A DNA stretch of 64,000 nt, taken from the NCBI GenBank assembly GCA_022749755.1, contig CM040450.1, positions 12,546,913-12,610,912 on the forward strand. Direction: 5' to 3'. The position numbers and the translations under genes were made by a program. The notes beneath the pieces are model-generated. The model saw only the letters and a list, made by a program, of their open reading frames with translations. It was not told the DNA's origin and did not search any database. The stretch is from Azadirachta indica (lineage: Eukaryota; Streptophyta; Magnoliopsida; Sapindales; Meliaceae). This document shows positions 27,325-37,861 of the stretch, one piece after another; positions within the stretch are counted from its first letter, which is position 1; the number at the start of each line of letters is the position of its first letter.

Positions 27325-28361
27325 AGACTTGATTCTTGGCCCATGTGTTAATAGGTTTCAAAGTTTCAAGTTCCATGATGTCTTGTTAATAGTTTCAATG
27401 TAAGTTTCTTACATGCTCTTATTACATTTTCGTTCTGGAACTTTAATACGTATCAAGTTATAAATGTAGTGTCTATAGGAAGTAATCAAATATTCCTTTA
27501 TTAAATTTTATTCAAATGGAATCTCCAACGTACTGTTCATGTTATTCTCATATGTATGCATGGATTATGTTCATTATTTCTAGGCTCTCTGATTACTGTA
27601 ACAAAGTCTATTTCAGATTAAGGTTTTGTGATTTTTGTTTTGTAGTTGTGCAACGGAATTACTTGAGTATAGAATAAAAATGATTAGTGGGTGAAAATTG
27701 TGTTTTATCAAAATATTAAGCAAAAATTATCTCATACGATTGGTGCTAATGTTAATGTGGGATTGAGATTTTTTCTATTTATTGTTTTATATTTACTACA
27801 GATCACAAGTCTAATTATTTAAGCAAAAATTAGATTGATGGAGAATCCTAATGTGTCAAAATTGCATGATTTCAATAGTAATGAGAAGTGATTATAGGTG
27901 AAACGTTTCTGTTGATTACCAAGACGGATAAGTTGCTAGCAAGTAAATAAAAAGCCAGGCCACATTCAAATCTTTACCTAATACTAGTAGTATTTTTCTG
28001 AGCAGGACATCTATATGTAAGCTGATGTAAAATTGAAGAAGCTTTCTGCTTTCCAGCTCAATGTGAAAGAAACTGATGCAGCATACTTGATTTCATATGG
28101 CCATAACTTTGGGTACAAAGATCCGAATTTTTCATATGGTATATCGTTTTGAAACTTGTAAAAGTAACAAAACTACTCACCGTGGACTGCAATGTCTGTC
28201 AAATTTTAAGCTGGGTTATTCAAATAGGCGGCCCTCTAAATTCTAAGTGTTCATGTATGCTCTTATATCACAAGCACAAAGAAAAACTCTCACAGCAGAA
28301 TTCCTCTGCTTCATTATCAATTATCGAGCCCTTTCAATCAACTTATCTCCCTCAATATGCA
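27325..28361. other. 3' UTR of the WVD2-like gene and spacer
   Basis: The 3' UTR probably ends near 27500. The rest is AT-rich noncoding sequence up to the pseudogene. An ORF at 28149-28382 runs into the pseudogene start by chance. Confidence 0.5.
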
Positions 28362-29222
28362 ATGGCTTCATTAAAATCTTAACAACTCCACTTTGTTTTG
28401 GTACCTTGCATGACACAAGGCCATCATCTCCTTCCCTATCATTGTCATAGCCAAATTCCTAGCACGGCGTAACATACTACTCTCCCATCAGAATGCTGCA
28501 CAATTCAGCTATGTTATCAACTGCTCCAGGTTGCCTATTCATGTTTTAGAAATCAAGTTTCCGTTTAGTGAAGCTGGCTTGCCTGAAGGATGTGAAACTG
28601 AAGCTATGCTTCCTTTGCAAGACTTGATCAAAAACTTCTATAATGCTGTAAGTATGTTGCAGGAACCATTGGAAAATTTTATGGATGAGCTAAATCTTCC
28701 ATGGACAGCTAAGACCGCACAAAGGTTCAAATTCCAAGAGTACTGTTTGATGGGATGAGTTGTTTTTCTTTATTGTGCTTCCACATTTTAAATAAATTCA
28801 AAATCCCTGAGAATGTCTCTGATTACTCAGAACCATTTGTAATTCCAGGATTGTCTGACGGACGTTGAATTCACAAAATATCAACTTGCTGCTGCATTTA
28901 ATCCAGCTGCTAGTTAGTTCATCTGAAGTAGAAGCAGCAAGTGGAGTGCCGGTTAATTGTTTTGAAGAACTAGAACTAGAACTAGAACAAGAATATGCAA
29001 AAGGGTTTTGAAATGAAGCAAGAACCAAAGTACAACAGGAGCATTCTTAACACATTGCAGATGGAATACAGCAATAGAAGGAATATGTGCAGGAGAGGAA
29101 GAGAAGTTTGGAGTTTTGGTGAAGAGGGAAAGAAAACACTAAGGAAGCTGTCGAGAACGTAATGAATGAAGAAGAGAAGAAATAGAGCTAAGACGTTTGC
29201 AGAGACGGCAAACCAGGCAACA
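28362..29222 (+). pseudogene. Decayed UDP-glycosyltransferase, UGT73 type
   Basis: Read in three frames, the segment follows a UGT73-type glycosyltransferase in order. ATG at 28362 is followed by a stop at 28380, then QLHFVLVPCMTQGH (28383-28424). A frame change near 28422 gives the second segment with QNAAQF, HVLEIKFPFSEAGLPEGCE and DLIKNFYNAVSMLQEPLE. Another frame change near 28737 gives RVLFDGMSCFSLLCFH and SEPFVIPGL. A third near 28855 gives VEFTKYQLAAAFNP, then FEELELELEQEYAKGF. A remnant of the PSPG sugar-donor box follows at 29038-29094 (GAFLTHCRWNTAIEGICAG), with the HCGW glycine replaced by Arg and both ends of the box missing. Last come KFGVLVKRE and AKTFAETAN. Total length is under half of a normal UGT (about 480-500 aa). 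Non-functional as a glycosyltransferase. Confidence 0.88.
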
Positions 29223-30763
29223 AAAATAGGAAGGATTTTATTACCATAACAGTCCTCGTTGACTCATTATGTCATCCAACAATTAATATAAGATAGTTTG
29301 ACTTAAATTTTCATTTGAATCTGTTTTTTTTTTTTTTTCTATTTTTAAGAAATTTCTGGTGATTTTTATAGTAATAAGAGAGAATAAGAGAGGAAGTATC
29401 AAAGAATATTGAGTTGTTAGATAATATTTTGGTTGTAAAACATGAGAATAGAATTCATTCCTTTCAATTTTCATTGCGTGTTTGGATTGATATGTTACTT
29501 GTTTTCTTTTTGTTTTTTCCTTCGTAATTCTGAAAAAAGAAAAAGGTAAAAATTCTTGGGAAAATAAATTCCACAACATCCCATCCAAAAGAAAATAAGG
29601 ATGAATTATGGAGATGAGAATAACCACTTTGGACCCTGGAATTGATCATGCAGCAAAAGTCTGTGCCAGCTTCTACATAAAGATTAATTTCCAAACCCCA
29701 GAAGCTGTATCCAGCTGCGTTATGTTGAAATTGACTATCATTATTTATATTATAAAGTACGTGCCTACATCCCATTCAATTCACAGTTTTCTGCCCCACT
29801 ATTTTTCTCCTTCCACTACCCAAAATAAATTAATAATTAAACCCTAAGTCAAGCTTCCATTTTTAACCAGTTCTTTTCTTTCCATAGCCTTAAAAATATA
29901 AAGAGTACTTAATTTTTGCTCATACTAAAATGAAATATTTTTATTTCCATAATATCAAGTATACAAATCTAATCATACAAATTTACATAATAATGTCATT
30001 AATATAACAATAATAAAACAGAAAGTATTTCCTTAGAAATGAATCGATAATTTACAATTATCCTTCTCTTTCATTTTATTATTTTTTTTTTTTTTTTTGG
30101 GTTTGGGTAATGAATGAGGACAAGGAGCAACAGCGATTATGAAAGACCAAGAATATCTAATCTTATGAGTTGTGATGTCTTAATCATGAATCATCAACCA
30201 AACATAATTTAATCATTCTAACAACTTTCTCTTTACTACCAACCCCTTTTTTCTGCTTTTTAAATCTTTCTATTCCTCTCTCACATAGAAAAATATGTAA
30301 CTAAATCAAATAAAATATTAAAAGTATTTCTGAAATCAAAGGTCACAAGCTGGCAAAAAAGAACACAACCCAGTGATATAAAAAATGCAGAACACAGTAT
30401 TTGCAAAGGTTGTTCATCATGCACATAGTGGGAAGTAGCAAGTCTTACATGAAAATTAAAAATAGAAAAAAAAAAATTAAAAAATGATATGTAATTACAG
30501 TATTTATAAGAACAAAATAACAAACAAACTCTTCTCTTCTCTTCTGTGGTGGGATTATTAACCAGGATCGCAGCCTTTTCAATTCCCTTCTTTCTTTCTG
30601 TTTACATTCTTCCTACAACTGCGATATAATCCAAGACTGCTGTCATTCAACCTCAGAATGATTATTAATTAGTTAACATTTGAAATAAAAGGACAGAATA
30701 TTCACCAGTTTTTGATTGTTTACATGGTTTCAGATTTTCTCTTTTTTCGCTTTAATTACGTGT
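29223..30763. other. Spacer and 3' flank of the FLA gene
   Basis: AT-rich noncoding sequence. It has poly-T tracts at about 29324-29338 and 30079-30098. A short ORF at 29608-29847 has no family resemblance. The last few hundred bases (about 30530-30763) are probably FLA 3' UTR on the minus strand. A 32-bp phrase at about 30304-30335 (ATAAAATATTAAAAGT..) recurs imperfectly near 45638-45669. Confidence 0.45.
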
Positions 30764-32962
30764 TTATTGACATGTAGTGAAATGTGAATCTTGTCCAACA
30801 GCTCCAAGCATTCTACAGGCTACTTCCATTAACTTCCCTGCCATTTGCAAATATATTAAACATTAATTACAAGTCAACTATATGATAAATATATGTGTAA
30901 TCACATGCTTAATGCTAATATTTAACAACTCAGAGAGCTATGAATTGAATTATTCAATCACCCCATCATATACCCCTTAAAAAGGGGTATGTGATGAATC
31001 GCGCCAGCTTGATTACAAATCATAAGATTAATAAAAGCAACGTAATCATAAGGTGTGTATATTAATCAAAGGGCAAGGCTGCTGTTGAGGTATCAAAGTT
31101 GGTGGGGTAGCTGAAAATGTGACTGTAAACCCTAGAATTGATCATCACATGCATTCTTCGATGGCAAGGACCATTGAGAATGATAAATGATGTTAACCCA
31201 TTGATTACGAAACCTCCCTTCAAGCTTCATACAAACTTTGTTTACGAAATAATCTTTGCTTTTACTTCCCACCGACCAATTTTCACCTAAACTAAACTTA
31301 AAAAATGATCTAAATTTGTACTCATTAGAATCAATTATCCCCAATTCAACCTAACCCAAAAATTGCCACAGCAACAACCACCTTATCAAGAATAAATTCC
31401 ATTGCCATTTACTTTCTATTCACCTAAAGCTAAAATAAACATATTAATGGAAAAGTAATCTAATCCTTATACCTAAAAGAATACTATAGAACAAAACACA
31501 CAACTCTATTCATAGCAAACGATTTAGGGATACGAGTAACTATCAACAATTAATGGATTTGACAAGTTTATGAAAATTTATGAAAATTTTCAGCCTGCAT
31601 TTAGCAAATATTAATGGAATTTACTCAAGTTGATAACTAAAATATTAACAAAAAAAATAGTTAAAAAACAATACCTCGTCTGGGTTTTGTGACAACTTTG
31701 ACGGCGGCTGGTTTCTTGACCGTTGGAGTTTCTTCCTCCGGTAACAAAACTCCATCAACTCCTTGAACCGAAATCCTACCATCCGTGTAAATATCCGGGT
31801 CAAACAAATAAGCCGACTTCTCACCGGATCCGAATTTGACCGACCCATCAGCCTCTTGCGCCGTCACCTTGTGCGGCAGCCTCAATGTATCGTACTTCAC
31901 TTTACCGAATCTCCTCACCGCATTGTACATACTCTCTTCCGTCTGGTATTCCGGAATAATATGGTAGTAGATTATCTGCTCCGGCGCACCCGGTTCGCTC
32001 AACTGGTCCGTCGTCAGCTTCGCCATGGCCTCGTCGTTCGGAGCGAGGACCGTTAGAACATATCCTTCCGATACTAGTCGACCCATTTCGGTGGCTAACG
32101 ACGTTAAGTTGACGAGAATATCGGCCATTTCGTTGTACCCGCCGTAATGCAACAATGTGTGGATGAAATCCTTCACCTGCCTCTCGCCGTTAAAGTGATG
32201 GTGGGGCCCGCCCGGCCCGGGAGCGGGGGCAGGAGCAAGGGATGGACCGGGAGCCAATGCGTCGTAGATGGGGAGAACCGGAGGCGCACCGACTGGAACC
32301 GGAGCTGCCGGTTTCTTCAACCGGTGAGTCCTAGGGTCCACCTCCGGCGCGCCCTGAGGAAGCACGGCTGATATGGACCGCAGATTTCGTCTCCGGTTGA
32401 AGTCTTCTTGTACCGAGCGGGGAATCAAGAGGCGTTCGATACCGTGGATAATACCGTCGGGTCGGTTGACGTCATCGGGTCGGATTATTTCAGCCGAATC
32501 TATGGCTTTCTTGCCGGAATCCTTGCTGGTTAGGTGTACAAACTCGAAGTTTAGGGTATTGTGCTTGATCGAACGGGATTTTTCATCGGGAAAGTCATGG
32601 GATCCGATTCGTTTGGGGAGAATGTGAAACATCAGAAGTGCTTGCAGAGACTTGAGATTCCCGGGTTCGAGCAAAAACCGTTTGAACTCCGGGTCTAGGT
32701 CGCGCTCCAAAGCTTCATTCTTGGGAGCAAAAATGGTGATATTATGCTTACCCACGGCTTCCTCAAGCGTCTGCAACAGAAGAGCCTTCTCTACAAGTTC
32801 AGCTAACTCCGTATAATGCGAGTCAAGAAGCGCCACGAGAACAGAGTTGGAGTTGATGGAAGAAGACGAAGCCGAGGAGGTTGACTTCTGAGGCAATGCA
32901 GAAGAGAGTACGAGAATAGCGAAGAAGAAAAGAGTGGAGACACCATAGACTTTAGGATCCAT
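30764..32962 (-). CDS. Fasciclin-like arabinogalactan protein, FLA15-18 group, 453 aa
   Basis: Two exons on the minus strand, 32962-31675 and 30837-30764. The donor at CGAG|GTATTG and acceptor GGCAG|GGAAG restore RRGKLMEVACRMLG and the Cys-containing C-terminus GQDSHFTTCQ. Reading exon 1 through would give a wrong end (GIVF). Residues 1-22 form a signal peptide (VSTLFFFAILVLSSALP). FAS1 domain one is about 38-182 (TIFAPKNEAL, LLMFHILP, GIIHGIERLLIP). A Pro/Ala-rich AGP-type segment follows (SLAPAPAPGPG at 241-251) for O-glycosylation. FAS1 domain two is about 262-408 (LTVLAPNDEAM, IIYYHIIP, GVDGVLLPEE). N-glycosylation sequons are at 74 and 285. There is no GPI signal, as in FLA15-18. Secreted cell-wall or adhesion protein; from memory closest to FLA17 (At5g06390). 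Confidence 0.95.
30964..30996. repeat. Near-perfect hairpin in the FLA intron
   Basis: Arms CATCATATACCCCTT (30964-30978) and AAGGGGTATGTGATG (30982-30996) pair over 15 bp with one mismatch around an AAA loop. The element lies in the 837-bp FLA intron (30838-31674). Confidence 0.8.
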
Positions 32963-33059
32963 GGCGCTCAGCTGAAAGAATAGAAACCAGTAATCGGATT
33001 GCCAATGAAATGAAATGAATTGAAGGTGTAAAGTTCAAATGCAATTGCTATATGGGCGT

Positions 33060-33112
33060 TGGGATTAGGATTTAGGTTTGGGTTTGGGTTCGGGTTTAGG
33101 ATTTAGGTTTGG
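33060..33112. repeat. Degenerate telomere-like repeat
   Basis: Several TTTAGG/TTTGGG variants (GGATTTAGGTTTGGGTTTGG and similar) run over about 50 bp, resembling the plant telomere unit TTTAGGG but imperfect. It lies 98-150 bp upstream of the FLA start codon. Confidence 0.65.
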
Positions 33113-33175
33113 CGTTGGGAGCAGCTTGGAGAAGAGGAAAGTGAGACACGCGGAGTGAGGGAAGTGAATGGCGTT

Positions 33176-33211
33176 AGAAGAAGAAGAAGAAGAAGAAGAA
33201 GAAGAAGAAGA
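33176..33211. repeat. (AGA)n microsatellite
   Basis: About twelve AGA units upstream of the FLA gene; read on minus it is a CTT tract. Confidence 0.9.
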
Positions 33212-33347
33212 CGACACAGAACAGAAGCACTTATTGCGAAAGCAGAGAGGGAGTAGGGTGAAGGACTTTGGAGTGAGTTGAGACAGGCTGGAATGGGGAC
33301 CACACGGCTATAAGTTTCTGTCATTTACGTATGCGTGAATGTGATTC

Positions 33348-33350
<3 letters not shown>

Positions 33351-33406
<56 letters not shown>
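33351..33406. repeat. (TC)28 microsatellite
   Basis: Perfect TC dinucleotide run of 56 bp, followed directly by AAAACCCTAA. Confidence 0.95.
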
Positions 33407-33409
<3 letters not shown>

Positions 33410-33430
33410 ACCCTAACGCCAATGGATTCT

Positions 33431-36400
33431 AGCTGTTCGTTAGCTTATAAGCTTTAGCAAGCCGTATGATGATAACACTAAATAATAACTACTTTGTAAA
33501 TGACTCAATAAATAAATTTTACCAAAATTTAACACTGGTCTTTTTTTTTTTTTTACTTATATAAAAATAAAAAAAATTCTATTCCCTACGATTAAAAAAT
33601 TCAAAACCCAGAACTCTCTCGTTAAAATTTAATTCTATTTTAACTTTAACAAATTAATTAAAAAATTAAGAATAATGTGACTACAATTAAGCGCTTTCGT
33701 GACACAATTAATTAAGATTTTGTGATAACCGAAGCTTAGGAGATGGTTCCTTGGGACTAAACGCAAGCAAAAGTGGGGTTTGCATTGCAATGCATGTGAG
33801 TGGGCTCGAAGAAACAGCCGCGCAGACCAAACCACTTCACTTCACTTCACTTCACTTCACTCTTCACATGTGGCTTCAAACCGAGCTGTCGGTGTTCTGG
33901 AAAAATATAATAACCTGCCCTTATTTCTACGCTAAGCTTGCTTTTCCGTACGTGTTTTTTTTTTCTTATATTCCCTGCGTGGCTTTCAAGCGCGTATAAT
34001 ATCATCACATCACGCCCATAGCGTGAACATCATCAAACGACGACGCATCGCCCACCGTTAGATTGTTTGTCAACATCCGCTGACTTCGTTGCTTTGCTTT
34101 GCTTTGCTGTCTCTTCTCATGATTCCGCCAAACTAAACGTGATTCTTCAGTCTCTCCTCCTTCCTCTCTCCTCTCTCTCTTGAGCCTACCGCTACCGTCC
34201 CCCTCTCCTGCTGCCACGTGGATAAAACAATTTTTTTGTTGTGAAAAATATGTCGCCAAATTCATTTAAAAAATAGTTTTATAAAAGTAATGTTTGCAAA
34301 ATACTCGATCAAAAGTGTCATGCTACCAACCCGGAAAAGGGTAATATGCTATGAATATTCAATAATATGGGTTGTTTACTGATGCTAAGAGAACAATAAA
34401 AATGATGATGTACATCATATAAATGTATTAATTATCATTATTTACATCAATTATTTATTATACTAATTAAAATTGAATTGATTTAACCCTTTTAAATTGT
34501 TAGTATGAAAATAGTTACAAAATTTGTTAGTAATATATTTTAGTAAACGAAATTCAATTTTCAAAAGTTGATTTTAAATTAATTAAATGTTTTGAAAGAT
34601 GTATTCTTATAATTAGGCACAAAAGTTTGTTCAATTATTTAAAAAATAATTTGAGATGTCGGCAATAGGAGTGATTTCATTATTTTTATTTTATAATCTT
34701 GTTTTTGAAATACTTTGAATACCTAATAAATCTTTTGCTATAATTATTTATATTTTGTGATGTTTCGAGAGTTGTCTTAAAAATGGCAAAAGCAATGTTT
34801 TCTTGTACGTACAACCTTTCTTAAAGAAATAATAACATTCAACTCCCCAAAGTTTTATATTTTCTAAATGAGAAATATATTTTTCATTTATATCGATTAG
34901 GTCCCTAAATTTTGTAATATTAAAATTTGACTTAACCATCACACATGAAGTCATATTATAAGTGTATTTGATCATTTCAATTGGAAGAAACTATCATTAA
35001 TTAAATGACCTCTCATCTTCTGATAAAGGAAACCCATGTAGGTTTGAATTTTAAATAGTTTACTCTAAAAAAATAAATTATACTAGAAATCATCTAAATT
35101 AGCGGAAAATTTTCAAGCCATATTACAATGTTATGTTTTGAAATGTTGAGTCTCTCTAATGCAACATGGGTAATTTTTTCTTTAAAAAATTAGAAATTAA
35201 AAACCGTCTATTCTACATCATGTATAAATATTCTAATTATCTTATAATTTTATATATTTAAACTTTCAATAAATCTTTAATTGTCATATCAATAATTAAA
35301 AAGATATATATCCTAAAATATAAATTGAATATGTGTCTAAATATTAAATTTCTCCAAGTTGATAGTTTTCTTTTACAAAATAATTTAGCAGTAAAAATCA
35401 ATTGCATTTAACACAATTTTTTTCTACTATTTTATAATAGTGTGATTTCAATTGATCACTAATTATCACACAGGTAATTGAAGAAAAAAAGTTATGATAA
35501 AAGATGTTTTAATCCTTAAGGTCTAGTTTATTGACTAATTAATTCTAATAATTTATAAAATACACAAGTACCTCAGTTTACTAATTAACGACACTTATTT
35601 TTAAAATCATTAGAATTTATCGATTCAATAGATCAATCCTTAAGTACTAAAATAATATTTACCCAAAAAAAAAAAACTTATCGGTTCGTTGGATGATCAT
35701 TTCAATACCTATTTGATAAAAATAGAAAAAGTACGTGATAACATGCAAAAAATGTAAAAACTTGAGAGTATTTTTTCAAGGAGCAATGAATTGACCACAC
35801 AATAAAGTTGAAGGGTGAGATGGGGCTTGGCGGGCCCAAATCCAAAATCCATATCTTCGGATTCCAATTTCTGTGTGTTAAAAAATAAAAAAATAAAAAA
35901 ATAAAAATTATAATCAATGACCTTTCTATGTCCGCATTAATTTTCTAATTTTTATATTCAAAATAATAATAATAATAATAATAAGCTTTTTTCTGAAGAT
36001 CTGAAGAAGAAAAAATTAATTGATATAAATGCTTTGTTGTTGTGATTGAAGGTCATCAGATGCTTCTTCAACCACCACCGTCATCAATTTATTATTATTT
36101 TTATTATTAATTTATTGTAATTTTTTTTGGTATAATTTAGGTGTGGAAGTGTTCATTAATTTGATTTGATTTAAGAGATTAACATGTCGTCATTTCGATT
36201 AAAGAATAAATAAATAAATCGTCAATAATTTAAAATAAAATAAAATTAATTGCAAATTTTCGATAATTAAAATGGGTTGTTAAAATTTCACCAAATTGTC
36301 AATTAAAAAAGAAATTCAATTCATAAAGCTGAAAAAGTAGAGTCAAAATAATTAAGACTCAAAAATTAAGTTGGGTCAAAATAAATTTTAATAATTTATA

Positions 36401-37861
36401 ATTTTATTTTTTCTATTAATCACTGAAAATAGTAAAGCAATTTATCTTAACACTTTCTTTCTCAGGCCGAAGAGACCGACACGTGTTTGTATCTAAGCTG
36501 GGTCTTCTTCACTACTGAAAGAACATGTTGGGCTCATCCAAAATCGGGGGCCTATACAACAACGCCTGTAGCGGGGGCCCATGAAAGGGGCGGCATCAAG
36601 ACTTATCTGAATCTGTTTTCAAGTATTATTCTGCAAGACCTTCCTCACAAGTCTCACTTTACAAAAGCATCTAAAATTGTTTTTATTTTCACTAATTCTA
36701 ACAAATTGCCTTGCATTGATCTCTTGTCTTGGATTGATGCTACAACTTTCAAACTATAATTAGTGGAAGTATTTAGCTCCACAGTGTAAATTATCAAAAT
36801 TTTAGAGGTCAAAATGTTAAATATAAGTTAGAAAAACAAGTATTAATTATCAACTCTTTTACTAAAAATTAGTGTATCAAATAAAAGTAAGCTTTACATC
36901 CATATAGAACTTGTCATATTTTATCAAATGAATTCATAAAAAGTGAATTAGAAATAATAATAGTAAATTGGTTGAATGGCTCAAAGTTACATTGAACTTT
37001 GACACTTCTCATGAATATGATAAAATTAAAGTAATATTCTTTCAAGAGTGCCAAAAATCAATTAAGCCATCCAGACATAATAAAATAGTTATACATGTAA
37101 TTCATTCTGAACTAATTGTGTTATAAATAAACAAATTTACATACATACATATAACCAATAAGTATAAGTCTCTGTCCAGATGGAAGCTCTTTCATCAAAC
37201 TTGCTCTCCCTCCTTTATTCTAATTCAGACCACAAATCACCATAGACAGCTCTTTCCATCCCATAACATAACCAAATTGCTCATTCTCTGGCCTGATATA
37301 TATATATATATGCAAGTGCATCTCCTCCTCAGCATGTCATTTCTGGAGTAACTGGCCTACCAACCTGAAATTCCAAGTTAAAACCATGTTAAAATGTCAA
37401 ATATATTCAGTCTTAAATGTAACAAGGTTCCAAGACTCCGAGAGATGAATTTGTGTTTACCAAATCAAGGCTGTCGCCAAAATGGTAAAGTACATGAGTT
37501 CACTAGTATGTATTACGGATAAGACTTGGCAGAAGAAAAATTATGTAACACATATGTCGAAACATCTAACCAAATTGCCTGGAAGGGGAAATTCTAAAAT
37601 CAGCTTAAGGTAAATTAAAGTTATCATGCTGGTTTATAACTCACTCGCACAACAACTGTGGATTAAAAGCCTCAACACACAGTCCATGTGGGCATAACAA
37701 AATATTTTGGGCTTGGACTCGAGCTCCTACTTCAATTGGAAGTTTCCACTGGCTTAACTGCTTAATAGAAATATCTAAAAGAGATCATGGGAACATTTTT
37801 TCTCACCTTCAAAGATGAAATGCTGAGGATAGATGCAATTGCTAAAACAATGTTTGACAAC
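33431..37861. other. Intergenic between the FLA promoter and the RHF2A 3' end
   Basis: No convincing gene. A GC-richer island at about 33730-34215 contains (CACTT)n at 33834-33860, (TTTGC)n near 34092-34108 and CCACGTGG at 34216-34222. AT-rich spacer follows. A second island at 36465-36600 has ACACGTGT and two GGGGGCC motifs. (AAT)n lies near 35966-35983, and (TA)n near 37298-37312. The last few hundred bases include RHF2A 3' UTR. ORFs in the islands have no family resemblance. Confidence 0.5.

Larger units (their letters stand above)
32963..33430 (-). promoter_or_regulatory. FLA promoter and 5' leader with GA, GAA and telo-like tracts
   Basis: Read on the minus strand, the segment upstream of the FLA start holds in order a degenerate telomere-like tract (33060-33112 on +), a TTC/GAA tract (33176-33211), a 56-bp GA tract (33351-33406) and one telo-box (AAACCCTAA at 33408-33416 on +). 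GA tracts bind BPC/GAGA factors in plants. The leader/promoter boundary is not visible. Confidence 0.55.

Noticed and set aside
29608..29847. 79-aa + ORF after the UGT relic
   Set aside because: No recognised motifs, degrades into low-complexity sequence; probably chance.
31661..31674. FLA ending at the exon 1 ORF stop (433 aa)
   Set aside because: A donor at the RRG codon and a 74-bp second exon restore the family C-terminus KLMEVACRMLG.
33103..33324. Leu-rich minus ORF upstream of FLA
   Set aside because: Generated by the AGA/CTT microsatellite in the FLA leader/promoter.
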